This document shows, one piece after another, positions 12,237 through 22,800 of a stretch of 64,000 bases of DNA. This DNA is from Sclerotinia nivalis (taxonomy: Eukaryota; Ascomycota; Leotiomycetes; Helotiales; Sclerotiniaceae). Under the pieces are notes generated by a model. That model was not told where the DNA came from, did not search any database, and was given only the letters and a program-made list of their open reading frames with translations. Position 1 is the first letter of the stretch. Every line of letters starts with the position of its first letter. A program made the translations under genes and the position numbers. The DNA lies in contig JAPEIS010000008.1 in the NCBI GenBank assembly GCA_029531795.1, forward strand, positions 682,001-746,000, in the 5' to 3' direction.

Positions 12237-13072
12237 TAGAGGATCAGATCAGATTAGATCTGATGGATGATCTGATAAGATTTCAAAGATTTGATTAGTT
12301 CATGTGGAGCTGGTTGGGCTGGCCAATCATAGCATTGATATCGGTTTTAGTTCTAACCTAACGTCCAATGTCGAAAGTGGAGTGTGTGCAAAAAGGTTTC
12401 GCCGACTCAAGTGACAGCTTAAAAAACTCACCGGGAGAAGTTCATGAGAGTTTCGCCGGGATGGTAGATAATGGTAGGAGTAAAAAAAAACTCATAGGAA
12501 AAAAATCGCTTCCTTCGTTCCAATTCTCAACTGGGTGTGTAAGCTAGGATTACGATAAAAGAATATCTGCACTTTCCGGGATTGAGTCCTTGAGCATTTG
12601 TATGCCGAAATCCTCGCAGTCAATACCTTGAGTTTTGGTAAGTTGTTGCATAAAGATACTTAGGTTTTAATGGTGAATCATGGTGCAGGTGTATTATTGA
12701 ACAATCCGTTGATGACTGGAATTCACTCTTGCCGTACTCTGAATGAGGATTGATGCTCTGTTACAAGTGTGTACAAACTTCGAGGATCCACAGGTATTTG
12801 GACAAAGAGGAGTAGAGCAAAAGCTAGTTTGCTAGTAATTGTTGAAAAGCCACCCGTACAAAGTTTGTATGAGGAAAAGTCAAATATATAATGGCAGATG
12901 GTCTAACGTTTGCTGTCAATTCCATGAAGACATTTCACCCTGCTGCATGAAACTCAGCAAGATCCAAGCTAAGTCGCTTGAATAGCGTTAAAGACAGACT
13001 GGTCAAGTTTCCAATGTTGAGTTCCAGAGCTACCTATCATATATCGTCAAATATCACTCCCCCATTATTCTC
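12237..13072. other. Intergenic: displaced upstream DNA of the ferric reductase gene
   Basis: Before the LINE insertion this DNA would have been the immediate upstream region of the ferric reductase. It begins with repeated GATC/GATTAGATC/GATAAG motifs. No gene is supported; the far end is the 3' flank of the 2EXR gene. Confidence 0.5.
12270..12278 (+). promoter_or_regulatory. GATA site matching the iron-regulator consensus ATCWGATAA
   Basis: ATCTGATAA fits the extended GATA site used by fungal iron repressors of the SreA/Fep1/Sre1 family, which control reductive iron uptake. Without the LINE and its second target copy the site would lie about 63 bp before the longest ferric reductase start at 9756. 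It now lies about 2.5 kb away. Binding is inference; the match is seen directly. Confidence 0.5.
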
Positions 13073-14101
13073 CTACAAAGTCCGCATGCCCACCAACTCC
13101 ACAATTGGCGGTACCCATTTCGGGTCCTCCTTCTTCAACTTCGCAAAGATCTGCTTCAATGTAGGAAGCATCTGACTTTCCGCGACGGAAATACGTCTAG
13201 GCTCTGAATTATCCACCGCGTACATACACAAACGTCTTCCCCTATGAATGCGATGCGGAACTGCAACCACAAGGAACAAGCGCTTGAGCTTCTTGAGATT
13301 ATGAATTTGACGGACCAGAGCATGGCAGGACCAGAAATCGAGTTTGATAGCAAGGTTTGTGACACCTTGGTTAAGGGCATTGAGAATGATGTGTTGTGGT
13401 TTTTGCATTTCCTGCACCGTGATGCTGCGGTCTTCTGCGTCGTTGATTTGGAGATAGATGATATCATTGCAGTGAGAGTAGACTGGTGCATACGGAGCTC
13501 GGAGACCTTTGTTTTCGTACTGAAGAGCAAGAGTGTAAAATTCTTTGAGCGCCACTTCACGTGAGTCTTGACAGGTGTGTAACAGGGGAGAAGGTTGCTT
13601 GTTTGGAATGAATCGAGGATTTGGTCGTGCTTCCGTACCGGGACGGTAAAATACTTCGGTGACAATGTCGAGATTCGTGCCCTTTCGAATTGCAGCTTCT
13701 TTCCAAATTTTGAGTTGTAGTTCTTTGGGGAGCGAGGAAAAAATAACGAAAACACGCTCTTTCGCTCGGCTGCATTCATGTGGATCTAACAAAAGTTTCA
13801 ACTCCGCGTGGCACTCCTCAATTTTGGCGCGCATATCAGGTCGAATACGCGCTGTGTTTCGCAGAGTACCTTGGGTCATACTTGAGATGTCATTGTGAGT
13901 TTGCAGGGCATCTTGAGTGATATTTTCACCAGGAGCGGTGTCCACACCCTGGGCAGAACCATGGGAAAGATCGGGAGTGAATTGTAGACTAGATTGAGTA
14001 CATTGAGAAATAACTCGATCGCTAGTCATTTCGTCATAAACAACCACTTGAGATTCCAGCGAAGTTATGTTAGTAAAGGATTTCAGACTCGAGAGTGGCA
14101 T
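13073..14101 (-). CDS. 2EXR-domain (F-box-like) protein
   Basis: An uninterrupted frame of 342 aa. The middle starts with FSSLPKELQLKIWKEAA, then PSPLLHTCQDSREVALKEF, the two halves of the 2EXR domain found in large expanded families of filamentous ascomycetes. The name comes from conserved motifs and no biochemical role is established. The first 95 residues are Ser/Thr/Gln-rich and look disordered. Upstream on the same strand an open stretch at 14254-14200, starting with ATG and ending at a GTAAGC donor, could be a first exon, but I could not find an acceptor in the right phase. The ATG at 14101 is therefore used. Confidence 0.75.
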   Translation of the reverse strand: MPLSSLKSFTNITSLESQVVVYDEMTSDRVISQCTQSSLQFTPDLSHGSAQGVDTAPGENITQDALQTHNDISSMTQGTLRNTARIRPDMRAKIEECHAELKLLLDPHECSRAKERVFVIFSSLPKELQLKIWKEAAIRKGTNLDIVTEVFYRPGTEARPNPRFIPNKQPSPLLHTCQDSREVALKEFYTLALQYENKGLRAPYAPVYSHCNDIIYLQINDAEDRSITVQEMQKPQHIILNALNQGVTNLAIKLDFWSCHALVRQIHNLKKLKRLFLVVAVPHRIHRGRRLCMYAVDNSEPRRISVAESQMLPTLKQIFAKLKKEDPKWVPPIVELVGMRTL

Positions 14102-15116
14102 AATTGAACTGGAGATGTGACTGGAGTGTGGAGTACGACTTGTCCAAAAGTGAATAACAGGAGGTAAAATTTAAAGCAAAGATATCGCATGCTGCTTACC
14201 TTCATTATTTGCGTCGATAGTAATTGCTGCCATTGTATTGTTAATGCTCTCCATCGTGCAATATTAGATGCATTGATGATATTTGAGGGTGGTGTGGGGA
14301 GGAAAGGAAATCAATATCGAAGATCAAGAGCAGAACAGCAACCATAGCTTAACCGACAAGAAACCCAATCAACTGCACGACTGGCAAAGGTGAAGCAAGG
14401 TATGATGCTATTTGGGCGAGACTGAATATCATTGTTTAAGTGAATTCTTTTAAAATATTGTCTACTAGAAACGGTGTGCAGTAGAACTTCCTAGACTAGC
14501 CAATGGCATGCCATGCGGGCAGACACTGCGCTGCTATATCAGGAAACATAGATCAAAACGTGAGAAGACAGCAAACCTCATTGAGCAATCAAATGCTTTC
14601 ATTCCTGTATGGTTCTCAAATTATAGATTCAACTCAGTTTATACGATGCATTGAATTATGCTTTGCAATACAAAGTCAATCAGGAGTCCATATTAAAGAA
14701 ATCGTGTTCAAAAACAGTTGAATCATTTTGAAGATTCTATGAGGAAGATCAAACATATCTCCGTTAAAGATTGTCTGGTATGACCTTCCTTACCATGACA
14801 AAGACTAATGGCATTCACGATATCCATACAGATATCTTGGTCATGTTGTCGTATGTGAGAAGCTGTTGAAGTCATTCACAAGTTCTGTGTGGTAGAGAAT
14901 TGAAGTCTGGTTCAAGTTCGGGGTTCAACTGTAAAAAGGGTAAAGATTAAGCGAACAGTAACACGTGATATCGGGAAAAGCTACTCGCAATATTTTGAGC
15001 CTAGCGGGCATCCCACGACGAAAAAAATAATCCCAGGAGCTTCTTGAAAATTTGTGGAAGCTTAACTTTCAAATCAACAAATTAACCACCAACAACGACA
15101 ACATAATATCGACAAA
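14102..15116. other. Intergenic between divergent 2EXR gene and NOP56
   Basis: About 1 kb with the upstream regions of both genes. The minus strand at 14254-14200 has a short ATG-started open stretch ending at a canonical donor, a possible 5' exon of the 2EXR gene. I see nothing else of note. Confidence 0.4.
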
Positions 15117-16778
15117 ATGTCTGCCGTTGATTACCTTCTCCATGAGTCGGCCACTGGCTTCGCAATCTTTCAGGTTGTGCATCAAGCCGACACCATTGGC
15201 AATCGATTAAAGGAAGTTCAAGATGCAGGTCAAGATCTCGCGAAATTTGGAAAAATGGTCAAGCTTGTCAACTTTGCGCCATACAGGTAAGCTATTCAAT
15301 GCTTTACAGAGCGGAGTGTTTGAATTGACAATTACTCTAGAAATGCTGCTGAAGCGCTCGAAAATATCAACATGGTCTCCGAGGGTGTACTTTCCGATTA
15401 CTTAAAGTCGAACTTGGAATTGAACATGCCAAAGCCATCGAAGAAGAAGAAGGTTATCCTCGGAGTTTCCGACAAAACTTTGGCTGGTAGCATCAAGGAG
15501 GAATTCCCAGGTGTTTCTTGTGAGACTGGTGAGACTTCCGAGGTTGTCGCAGACTTGCTCAGAGGATTGCGATTACATGCACCAAAATTGTTGAAGGGTC
15601 TACAAGAGGGTGATGTCGAGAGAGCTCAATTAGGTCTTGGACACGCATATTCGCGCGCTAAGGTTAAGTTCTCGGTTCAGAAGAACGATAACCACATTAT
15701 TCAAGCTATTGCTACTTTGGATCACCTCGACAAGGCCGTCAACACTTTCTCCATGCGTGTCCGTGAATGGTACGGATGGCACTTCCCAGAACTTGTTCGA
15801 ATCGTCTCGGATAACCACACATATGCCAAGCTTGCATTGGCAATTGGTAACAAGAAGAACTTGAACGACGAACAATTACACGACATTGCCGCCATTGTTA
15901 ATGATGATGGAGATATCGCGCAAGCAATCATCGATGCTGCAAAGGTTTCCATGGGTCAAGATATCTCAGTAAGCGATATGGAGAATGTTTCCGCTTTCGC
16001 AAACCGTGTTGTCAAGCTCGCCGAATACCGAAGGTCCCTTTTCCAATACTTGACCGACAAAATGGCTATTGTTGCACCTAACTTGGCTGCTTTGATTGGT
16101 GAAGTTGTTGCTGCTAGACTCATTTCCCATGCCGGTTCCCTCACCAACCTCTCAAAATACCCAGCTTCCACCGTCCAAATTCTCGGTGCTGAGAAGGCAT
16201 TGTTCAGAGCACTCAAGACCAAGGGTAACACGCCTAAATATGGATTGATCTACCACTCTAGCTTCATTGGTCGTGCAGGCGCAAAGAACAAGGGACGCAT
16301 TTCCAGATTTTTGGCAAACAAGTGCAGTATCGCAAGTAGAATCGATAACTTTTCTGAGACGCCAACCAACAAATTTGGTGAGGCATTGAGAGCTCAAGTC
16401 GAAGAAAGATTAGATTTCTACGCCACCGGTACTGCACCAACAAAGAACCAAGATGCTATGGTAAGAATCATGAAGAATTGCGACTCATGATCTATTGGCT
16501 AACGCATTTGATAGAAAAAAGCAATGGATGCCGTTCTGGGTGACATCAACGTTGAAGACCCAACTGCCGAAGACACCGAAATGGCTGATATCGCCCCTAC
16601 ATCTGCTTCCAAGCAAGAGAAGAAATCCAAGGACAAGAAAGACAAAAAGGATAAGAAGGAAAAGAAAGACAAGAGCGAAAAAAGCGAGAAGAAAGACAAG
16701 AAGAGAAGACACAGCGAAGCCAACGGTGAAGAGGAGGGTGAGAAGAAGAAGAAGAAGAAGAAGAGCAAGGCGGAATAA
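15117..16778 (+). CDS. NOP56: Nucleolar protein NOP56 (box C/D snoRNP core)
   Basis: Exons 15117-15286, 15341-16460 and 16515-16778, with two 54-nt introns, give 517 aa. The N-terminal NOP5NT domain ([11 protein letters not shown]) is followed by the coiled coil and the NOP domain, with the highly conserved [60 protein letters not shown] and [20 protein letters not shown] stretches. It ends in a lysine-rich KKD/KKE tail. NOP56 pairs with NOP58, fibrillarin and Snu13 to guide 2'-O-methylation and processing of pre-rRNA in the nucleolus. NOP56 rather than NOP58 is chosen because of the WYGWHFPEL and MGQDIS contexts together with the SIKEEFPGV segment. Confidence 0.93.
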
Positions 16779-17409
16779 ATTTCTTCATCATTGTACACAT
16801 CACATGGTTTAGACGTCTTCTCCTTCTCCTTTTCCTTTCTCTCTATCTTGTAAATTTCGGGCACTGCAGCTGGGTCACTTTGGCGGAGTATAGCTGTGTT
16901 ATTATGGGCGTTGAGGACTACTTTTTGTTTTCTTACTTACCGTATCTCTCTGGCTTTCTTGCTTGCATGCATACGTAGGTACTTTATATGGCTAGACGAG
17001 AGACACTATGAGGTGCATAAAATTGGAAAAAAGCATATTAACTCGATGCGTTTTTGGATAATCTTTCTTTCTATTTTCTTCCCTTCTCATTTAACTTGAA
17101 CTCTGTATTATCAAAATTGTAGTGTGAGACCTGGATATTATTGACATATATGTATTGTATTCTTCTTATAGCTCTTCGCCTTTCTTAACTCGAAGCATTA
17201 TAAATCATGCCGGACGTTCATTCAGTTTAGAACGCTATCCATTTATAAACGCCATACTCGCCTCCATGCCGTATCCTATACTCCTCTCCCTTCGATCACT
17301 TCACTCCCACTCCCACTTCCCTTTGAACTTGCAACTTTTTCTTTTTGCCATTACTTGATCACTTGTTCAACCAACCATTGGACTAATTAATATCAATGAA
17401 AGAGAAAAA
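16779..17409. other. Intergenic between convergent NOP56 and VPS4
   Basis: Shared 3' flanks with T-rich stretches; no gene is supported. Confidence 0.5.
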
Positions 17410-18832
17410 TCAAGCACCTTCACTACCAAACTCATTTGTCCATTCCGTATTTCTTTGGATATCTTCTTGTGAGACAGTAGGTCTAGCTCCCTTGATAGCT
17501 TTGATGAAATCTTTTACTTGGAGGGGTGGCTCGAGGAGTTTGTCCGAATCGACTTCTGTCCAGGACATTTCCATGGCGCCGGCGTCGCCGGGTGAGCAGG
17601 GAGTTAGTTTTTCTACACCGTCGGCCATGACCTTTTGGAGTGTTAATTACTTTTTTGGCATTATGATGAAATGGGTCTGCGGGGTGAGATACGGGAAATT
17701 TACCTTTTTATAATGTGTAGCAGTCTGAATCTTCCGTACAGGTTGCATGAGAGCATCTTGAACCGCAATGCTAATATCACTTCCCGAGTAACCTTCACTT
17801 AACTCTCCCAGTTTCCTGTAATCGGAGGCCACGAGCTCACAAGGTGTAGTTCCGACACTGATCTCGAACATCTTTGTTCGTGCAGGTAAATCTGGGAGTG
17901 AAATGTGAACACGACGTTGGAAACGACGTCGAATGGCGGCATCTAGTTGCCAGGGAATATTTGTAGCACCCAGAACTAGCACGCCTCGACTGTCTCTTCC
18001 TACACCATCCATTTGTACAAGCATTTCCGTTTTAATACGTCTTGAGGCTTCCGATTCTCCTTCTCCTCTAGGTCCGCAAAGAGCGTCTACTTCATCAATG
18101 AAGATAATAGAGGGTTTGTTTTCGCGGGCCATGGTAAATAGCTGTTTAACTAATCTGTTTCAATAATTAGACATGCCCCCAGCTTCATAATAGAAAATAC
18201 TAAAAAACATACCTTTCACTCTCTCCCATCCATTTACTGACCAAATCAGAACTGCTCACACTGAAGAACGTACTATTTGCCTCCGTAGCCACTGCCTTAG
18301 CCAAATAACTCTTTCCCGTTCCTGGTGGTCCATAAAGCAGAATACCCTTCCAAGGTTGTCTTTTTCCCGTAAACAAATGCGGGAACTTAATTGGCAAAAT
18401 AACTGCCTCCTTCAGCGCTTCCTTCGCCGCCTCCAAACCCGCAACATCTTCCCACTTAATATTCGGTTTATCTTGTAAAATCGCACCTTGTAATGCATTT
18501 CTCAATTTCTTACTTTCCGGGTCCCCTTCCTCTTCATTCGCTTTTCCTCCCGTCGAACTCCCATTCGCACCCATCATACTAGGTTTCTTCCGCTTGCCAT
18601 CCGCCTCTGCAAGATGTGTTTTTAGTTTTTCGGCTCGTTCCATGTATTCACCTGCTTTGGCGCGGATCATTTCCTTAGATTTGGCATTCTTTTCCCATTT
18701 AAGTGCCAGCATGAAGAGTTCGAGGGATTGGTAGTAGAGCTGGTATGCTTTATCATATTCGGCTGCAGTGTCGGCTTCAATAGCTTTTTTAACCACGTCT
18801 ATGGCGCGGCCGAGGAAATCTGTGTTTGACAT
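17410..18832 (-). CDS. VPS4: VPS4 AAA ATPase (ESCRT-III disassembly)
   Basis: Minus-strand exons 18832-18213, 18154-17704 and 17631-17410, with introns of 58 and 72 nt, give 430 aa, the normal length. An N-terminal MIT domain (residues about 5-75) binds ESCRT-III tails. After a Gly/Ser linker comes the AAA core with Walker A GPPGTGKS, Walker [15 protein letters not shown], sensor [10 protein letters not shown] and the second region of homology with two arginines (IRRRFQRR). The C-terminal Vps4 domain is present. VPS4 uses ATP to strip ESCRT-III from endosomal membranes for multivesicular body sorting. The start is followed directly by the MIT helix [20 protein letters not shown]. Confidence 0.95.
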
Positions 18833-19484
18833 CTTGAGGGTGGGGTTTATGTATGATTATGATGATGTATAGGTGAAGAGGTTGCTCGTCTAGGTAGAAA
18901 TCAGACGCCTATCAATTATTTAACACGGCACTGCTTTCTTGTCGAAGAATACCAGTATTGACCTTTGGCTTGAATGTTGCTGTACTTGAATAGGTTGCGA
19001 ATTCGGCAAAATGACGACGGTAACCTCGACCAACAAAGGAACTCCAAACTACAAATTGTAGAATTGTAGAAACGAATATTAATAGACCGAAATGAAAACG
19101 AGGCTCCCTGTGCGCATGATATTCTCGTCTTATGTGTGTTGGTAACTGAGTTTGTGGAGGGAATTAGAACTTGTGAAGTCTGGGTTATCGCTTGAGCTTG
19201 GCGGTGTCTTGGTTGCCCCGCGATTGCGCTAGACATCATCTCAATAATTTGATATTCGATAAGAGAAACTTAGGAAATTTTGATATTGGAATATTATTTG
19301 AAGACAAATCATTCTACTTTTCTACGATTACATTCTTAAGAGAGTTATTTGTGGCACTCAAAATTGTAACCTATTGATATATTGTCGCAATATCTTTCTT
19401 ACAGAAAAAGCAAGCACCGCAATACACAATCAATCTAAACCCTTAAATTCCATCCCAGAGATCAAGTAGCATCAATCCTCCAAT
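18833..19484. promoter_or_regulatory. Shared upstream region of divergent VPS4 and prefoldin 6
   Basis: 652 bp between two start codons on opposite strands, so both promoters must lie here. I recognise no specific operator. Small open frames inside look accidental. Confidence 0.5.
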
Positions 19485-20456
19485 ATGACAGAACAACAAC
19501 GTCTACAAGTCCTCACCGAGGAATATCAAAAACTCCAAACAGGTATTTGTCTCGCCAGTACTTGTCTCCTCTCACCACACATACTAACCTCTCCCAGATC
19601 TCCAAAACTCGATCTCCTCACGCCAAAAGCTCGAATCTCAACAACAAGAAAATAAGGGCGTTCAAAAAGTACATTTCCCTCATCCTATTCCCATCCTCCC
19701 CGTACCTTCCTCTCTCAATCCCAAACTCCGCTAAGACCCCCGCAGGAATTCGCCGCCCTCTCCTCCGAGTCCAACATCTATAAGCTCGTCGGCCCCGTTC
19801 TCCTAAAACAAGATAAAACCGAAGCCGTCATGGCCGTTGACGGACGTTTAGAATTTATCGAGAAGGAAATGTGCGTATATGTTTCCCTATCTTTCTCCTA
19901 TATCATATATTCCATGACCCATGTGCCACATGCTTCCTATGTATTTTCTTCGCTTATTTTTATTCCTTCTACCTTTGGGAATCTCGACAAGGAGTTTTGA
20001 GAGGAGATTTGGAAATAGAATGAGGATGAGAATAGGAACAAACTGCTAACATACTTTTCTCCCAATCAGAAAAAGAGTCGAACAAGCTATTAAGGATGTA
20101 CAGGATAAAAGTGATGGTCTGAAGATGGAGGTATGTTTTCCCATATCCATTTCCCTTTTCCCTTCGCCTTCCCTCTCTTTCCCCTAACTCCCCATCTATA
20201 TCTCCCATTAGTATCTCTTTCACACCCCTTCCCCGCTTCCTTCCTTCTCCCCTCCTTCCCCCTTACTCCTCATCTCCATCTCCATCTCCATCTCCATCTC
20301 CATCTCCCATTAATATCCCCTTCACCCCCCTCCCCCTCCTTCCCTCTTCCTCCCCCATAAATCCCGCCCCGACCCCAAACTAACACTCTCTCCCTCTCCC
20401 AGATAATAAAACTACAATCCGAATCCCCAGCCTCACAATCTCAAGCCGTTGCATAA
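19485..20456 (+). CDS. YKE2: Prefoldin subunit 6 (YKE2/KE2 type)
   Basis: Five exons, 19485-19542, 19598-19668, 19746-19870, 20070-20130 and 20403-20456, join in phase into 122 aa. The pattern is that of a beta-class prefoldin: a coiled-coil helix (LTEEYQKLQ), SRQKLESQQQENK, the hairpin NIYKLVGPVLLKQDKTEA, and a second helix FIEKEIKRVEQAIKDVQ. It is part of the cytosolic prefoldin hexamer that delivers actin and tubulin to CCT, the same complex as the subunit 3 gene at 3403-4566. The last intron (272 nt) is strongly pyrimidine-rich and includes a run of CATCTC repeats near 20273-20309. Confidence 0.9.
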
Positions 20457-21074
20457 ACATAAACATAATCACAAATCTCCTTGAAACCCCCCTCCTTCTC
20501 CCTTCTAAAAAAAAACAAATCAAGCAAAATATCAAAAGTTTAAAGAAAGAAATACAATCCAAAATTAAGCAGGCGTTCATTTCATCATCAGGACTGTAAT
20601 CTTATAATGTATATGCAAAAGTATGTATGTATGTACAGGTGGGAGGATTTGCATGGCTATGGGCGTTAGATATCCAATTTATCATTTGCTATACTAGAAG
20701 TAAACATACCATGATATTTCCACGTATATCTCATCTCTATACCAGGCTAGAGAAAAGGACGAAAGGACCGATTTCCTCTTATAAGAATTTCAGATGGAAT
20801 TTATAAAACTACATCTGAGTTCTATGTTCTAAATTCTAAGTTTTGAATGAAAGCAATCCTATATAAAAAGAAACAACATATGATTATGATTTTGTACTTC
20901 ATTTGATTTTGAATTCCAATTTTATACATCTCTCTAGATACCCACCTACTAGGTAATCACCGGTCTCTTTGACATTTAAACATCAAGATATCAAAACTCA
21001 TCAGGGATCAAGATTCTAAAGCATACTTGAATACTTGAATATATTTATACCTTCATACTCCTAGATAGATTTGA
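20457..21074. other. Intergenic, AT-rich
   Basis: 3' flank of prefoldin 6 leading to the GC-richer virus-like island. The base composition changes sharply near 21070. No gene is supported. Confidence 0.5.
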
Positions 21075-21351
21075 TTACGGGACACATGTAACACCAATAA
21101 CGCCGCTGAGCTGGACGCCATACTGTTCGCCCTCTGTAGTAACGGTGGCATGTCCATAACCATCCGCACAGACTCCATGCACTCTATAAATTGCGTGACC
21201 ACCTGGCATAAGGCATGGGCAGCTAACGGGTGGGAGGGCCAAGAACGGCGCTCCTGTGGCCACTATAAGATCTATCCTCAGAATTATGTCAATGTGGTTG
21301 GCCGTAGGTGGTGTCACTAACTTTATCCATGTCAGAGGACACTCAAGTATC
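21075..21351 (+). pseudogene. Virus-like RNase HI fragment, frame-changed
   Basis: In one frame up to about 21235 the sequence reads NTNNAAELDAILFAL, then IRTDSMHSI, then TTWHKAWAANGW. In the next frame, from about 21241, it reads KNGAPV and later NFIHVRGHSSI. Together these are the order of motifs of RNase HI: the catalytic Glu in AEL, the second Asp in TDS, the W..W..GW handle, PV, and V.GHS. The segment with the first catalytic Asp is missing at the 5' side, and the last Asp is not visible. RNase H removes RNA from RNA:DNA hybrids. Base composition and codon use differ from the flanking genes. It reads directly into the helicase in the second frame, so it could also be the N-terminal part of the same protein. 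Confidence 0.65.
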
Positions 21352-22676
21352 ATGGAAGACGAGGGCAAGTTTGTCTGGAGGTATGACGCTGGGTGGGATG
21401 AGATTAAGACAGAGAACAAGCATTATGATATGCTCAGGACCAAGCTCGTGGATAAAGGGTACCTAATGAGTTGGGATGGCAATTTCTACGTGTTCATAAC
21501 AGGAGAACGCTGCTGGGCACTATTGGCGTCCAATACGGGGGCTAAGAATATATGTATGCTGCTAGGTATCGAGAATGCCACCACCGGCTATGTAAATGCT
21601 ATGTCGCGTTACGTCAACTGGCTTACGAAGCATTGCGGTCAACGCCTATGCAGCATAATGCCCAGGAGCATTTGCATCGGTACCAGGAGACTCGAAATAT
21701 CCGTGGAAGGCAAGACGATGAGCTTCAGAGATTGCGACAGCCTCCTAGGCGATTTCAAATTCGAGGATCCTCGAGCATGTCAGGCGGCTATATACCCCGG
21801 AAGCTTCGTAAAGCTGCCCTTGAGGTGGACACACCCTGGCGCCGGGGACATAGAAAGCTTCATCTACCCCCTATTTGACAACGACACGGACATAGAAACT
21901 TTGAAATGGCACATAGGTAACAGCCTCATAGACCCAGGGGGTACGCCCAAGGCGCTCATCATGTTCGGTCCCGGTGGTACGGGTAAGAGTACCATACTCG
22001 GTACCATAATGGAGTGCATGCAGGGGTGCTGCGGTGTGCTTCCGCCTGGCACGTTCACCAGCACGGCTACCGGTCTCGCAGATGGTGTGAAGGCTGCGCT
22101 TGTAGGAAGTAGAATGGTAATCTGTGACAACGTGGACCTGGATCATAGGCCGATAGACGTTAACGCTCTCAAGAGTATAGTAGAAGCCGACTACCTCAGC
22201 GACGGCATGAACAGATTCAAGCCCTGCTGCTCGCTCATATTAGCTAGCAACGGCCTCCAGACCCCAGTGTCAGCTCGGACACGCTAAGTGATGCATTTCT
22301 GCGACGTACCGTGGTGCTGAATCTTAAGTCCACGACTTCGTTCCTGGCGAAAGGTGACCCCTCAAACACGCAGGAGCAGAAGCTGGATTTCATTTGCGCA
22401 TGTGTGTACACTAGGATGACGCATACCTATATACCGGTGTCCCCCCGCAGCATGCTCCTCACTATATGCCAATTGCAGTATCTGGCAGTCAGGGAACTTG
22501 TGGAGGAACACCCGGCACCTACTCTATCTGACTATCAGGATATACTAGCCATAATCCATGTACACACTTGTCTCCCGACTGACCAGATCGTGCATAAGGC
22601 CACACTGATAAGCAGAAGTAGTATTATCGAGGTAGCGGGTTTCAAGTATCTCAAGGGGTTGCGGCCCAGACGGTAG
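21352..22676 (+). pseudogene. SF3/D5-type viral helicase, frame-changed near its end
   Basis: From the ATG at 21352 the frame is open to a stop at 22285-22287. It contains Walker A FGPGGTGKST, a Walker B-like MVICDNVDLD, and LKSIVEADYLS followed by SLILASNG (motif C), the pattern of superfamily 3 helicases of the D5-like type that replicate DNA viruses and some plasmids. From about 22263 the next frame takes over, with SDTLSDAFLRRTVV, the expected arginine-finger region, and runs open to 22676. One base change in length near 22255-22275 explains this. Isoleucine codons are 14 ATA, 5 ATC and 2 ATT over 311 codons, whereas I find no ATA in NOP56. No host family fits. It is probably an endogenous viral or plasmid remnant. 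Confidence 0.75.
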
Positions 22677-22800
22677 CCTGGACCTTGCGGGACGGGTGGT
22701 TTTTAAAAAACATATTATCCCGAGCTATCTTAGCTGGGCTTCCCTTCAAGACTCCTCTCAAGGATACGTTGGAGGGGGGCCTATATCTGGATACATATAT
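22677..22800 (+). other. Possible further fragment of the virus-like island
   Basis: A frame open from about 22685 reads RDGWFLKNILSRAIL and LAGLPFKTPLKDTL before it runs into AT-rich repeats near 22800. The composition matches the helicase island rather than the flank. I do not recognise the family. Confidence 0.3.

Noticed and set aside
13156..13779. Second minus-strand frame of 207 codons within the 2EXR gene
   Set aside because: Shadow frame; the 342-residue frame carries the recognised motifs.
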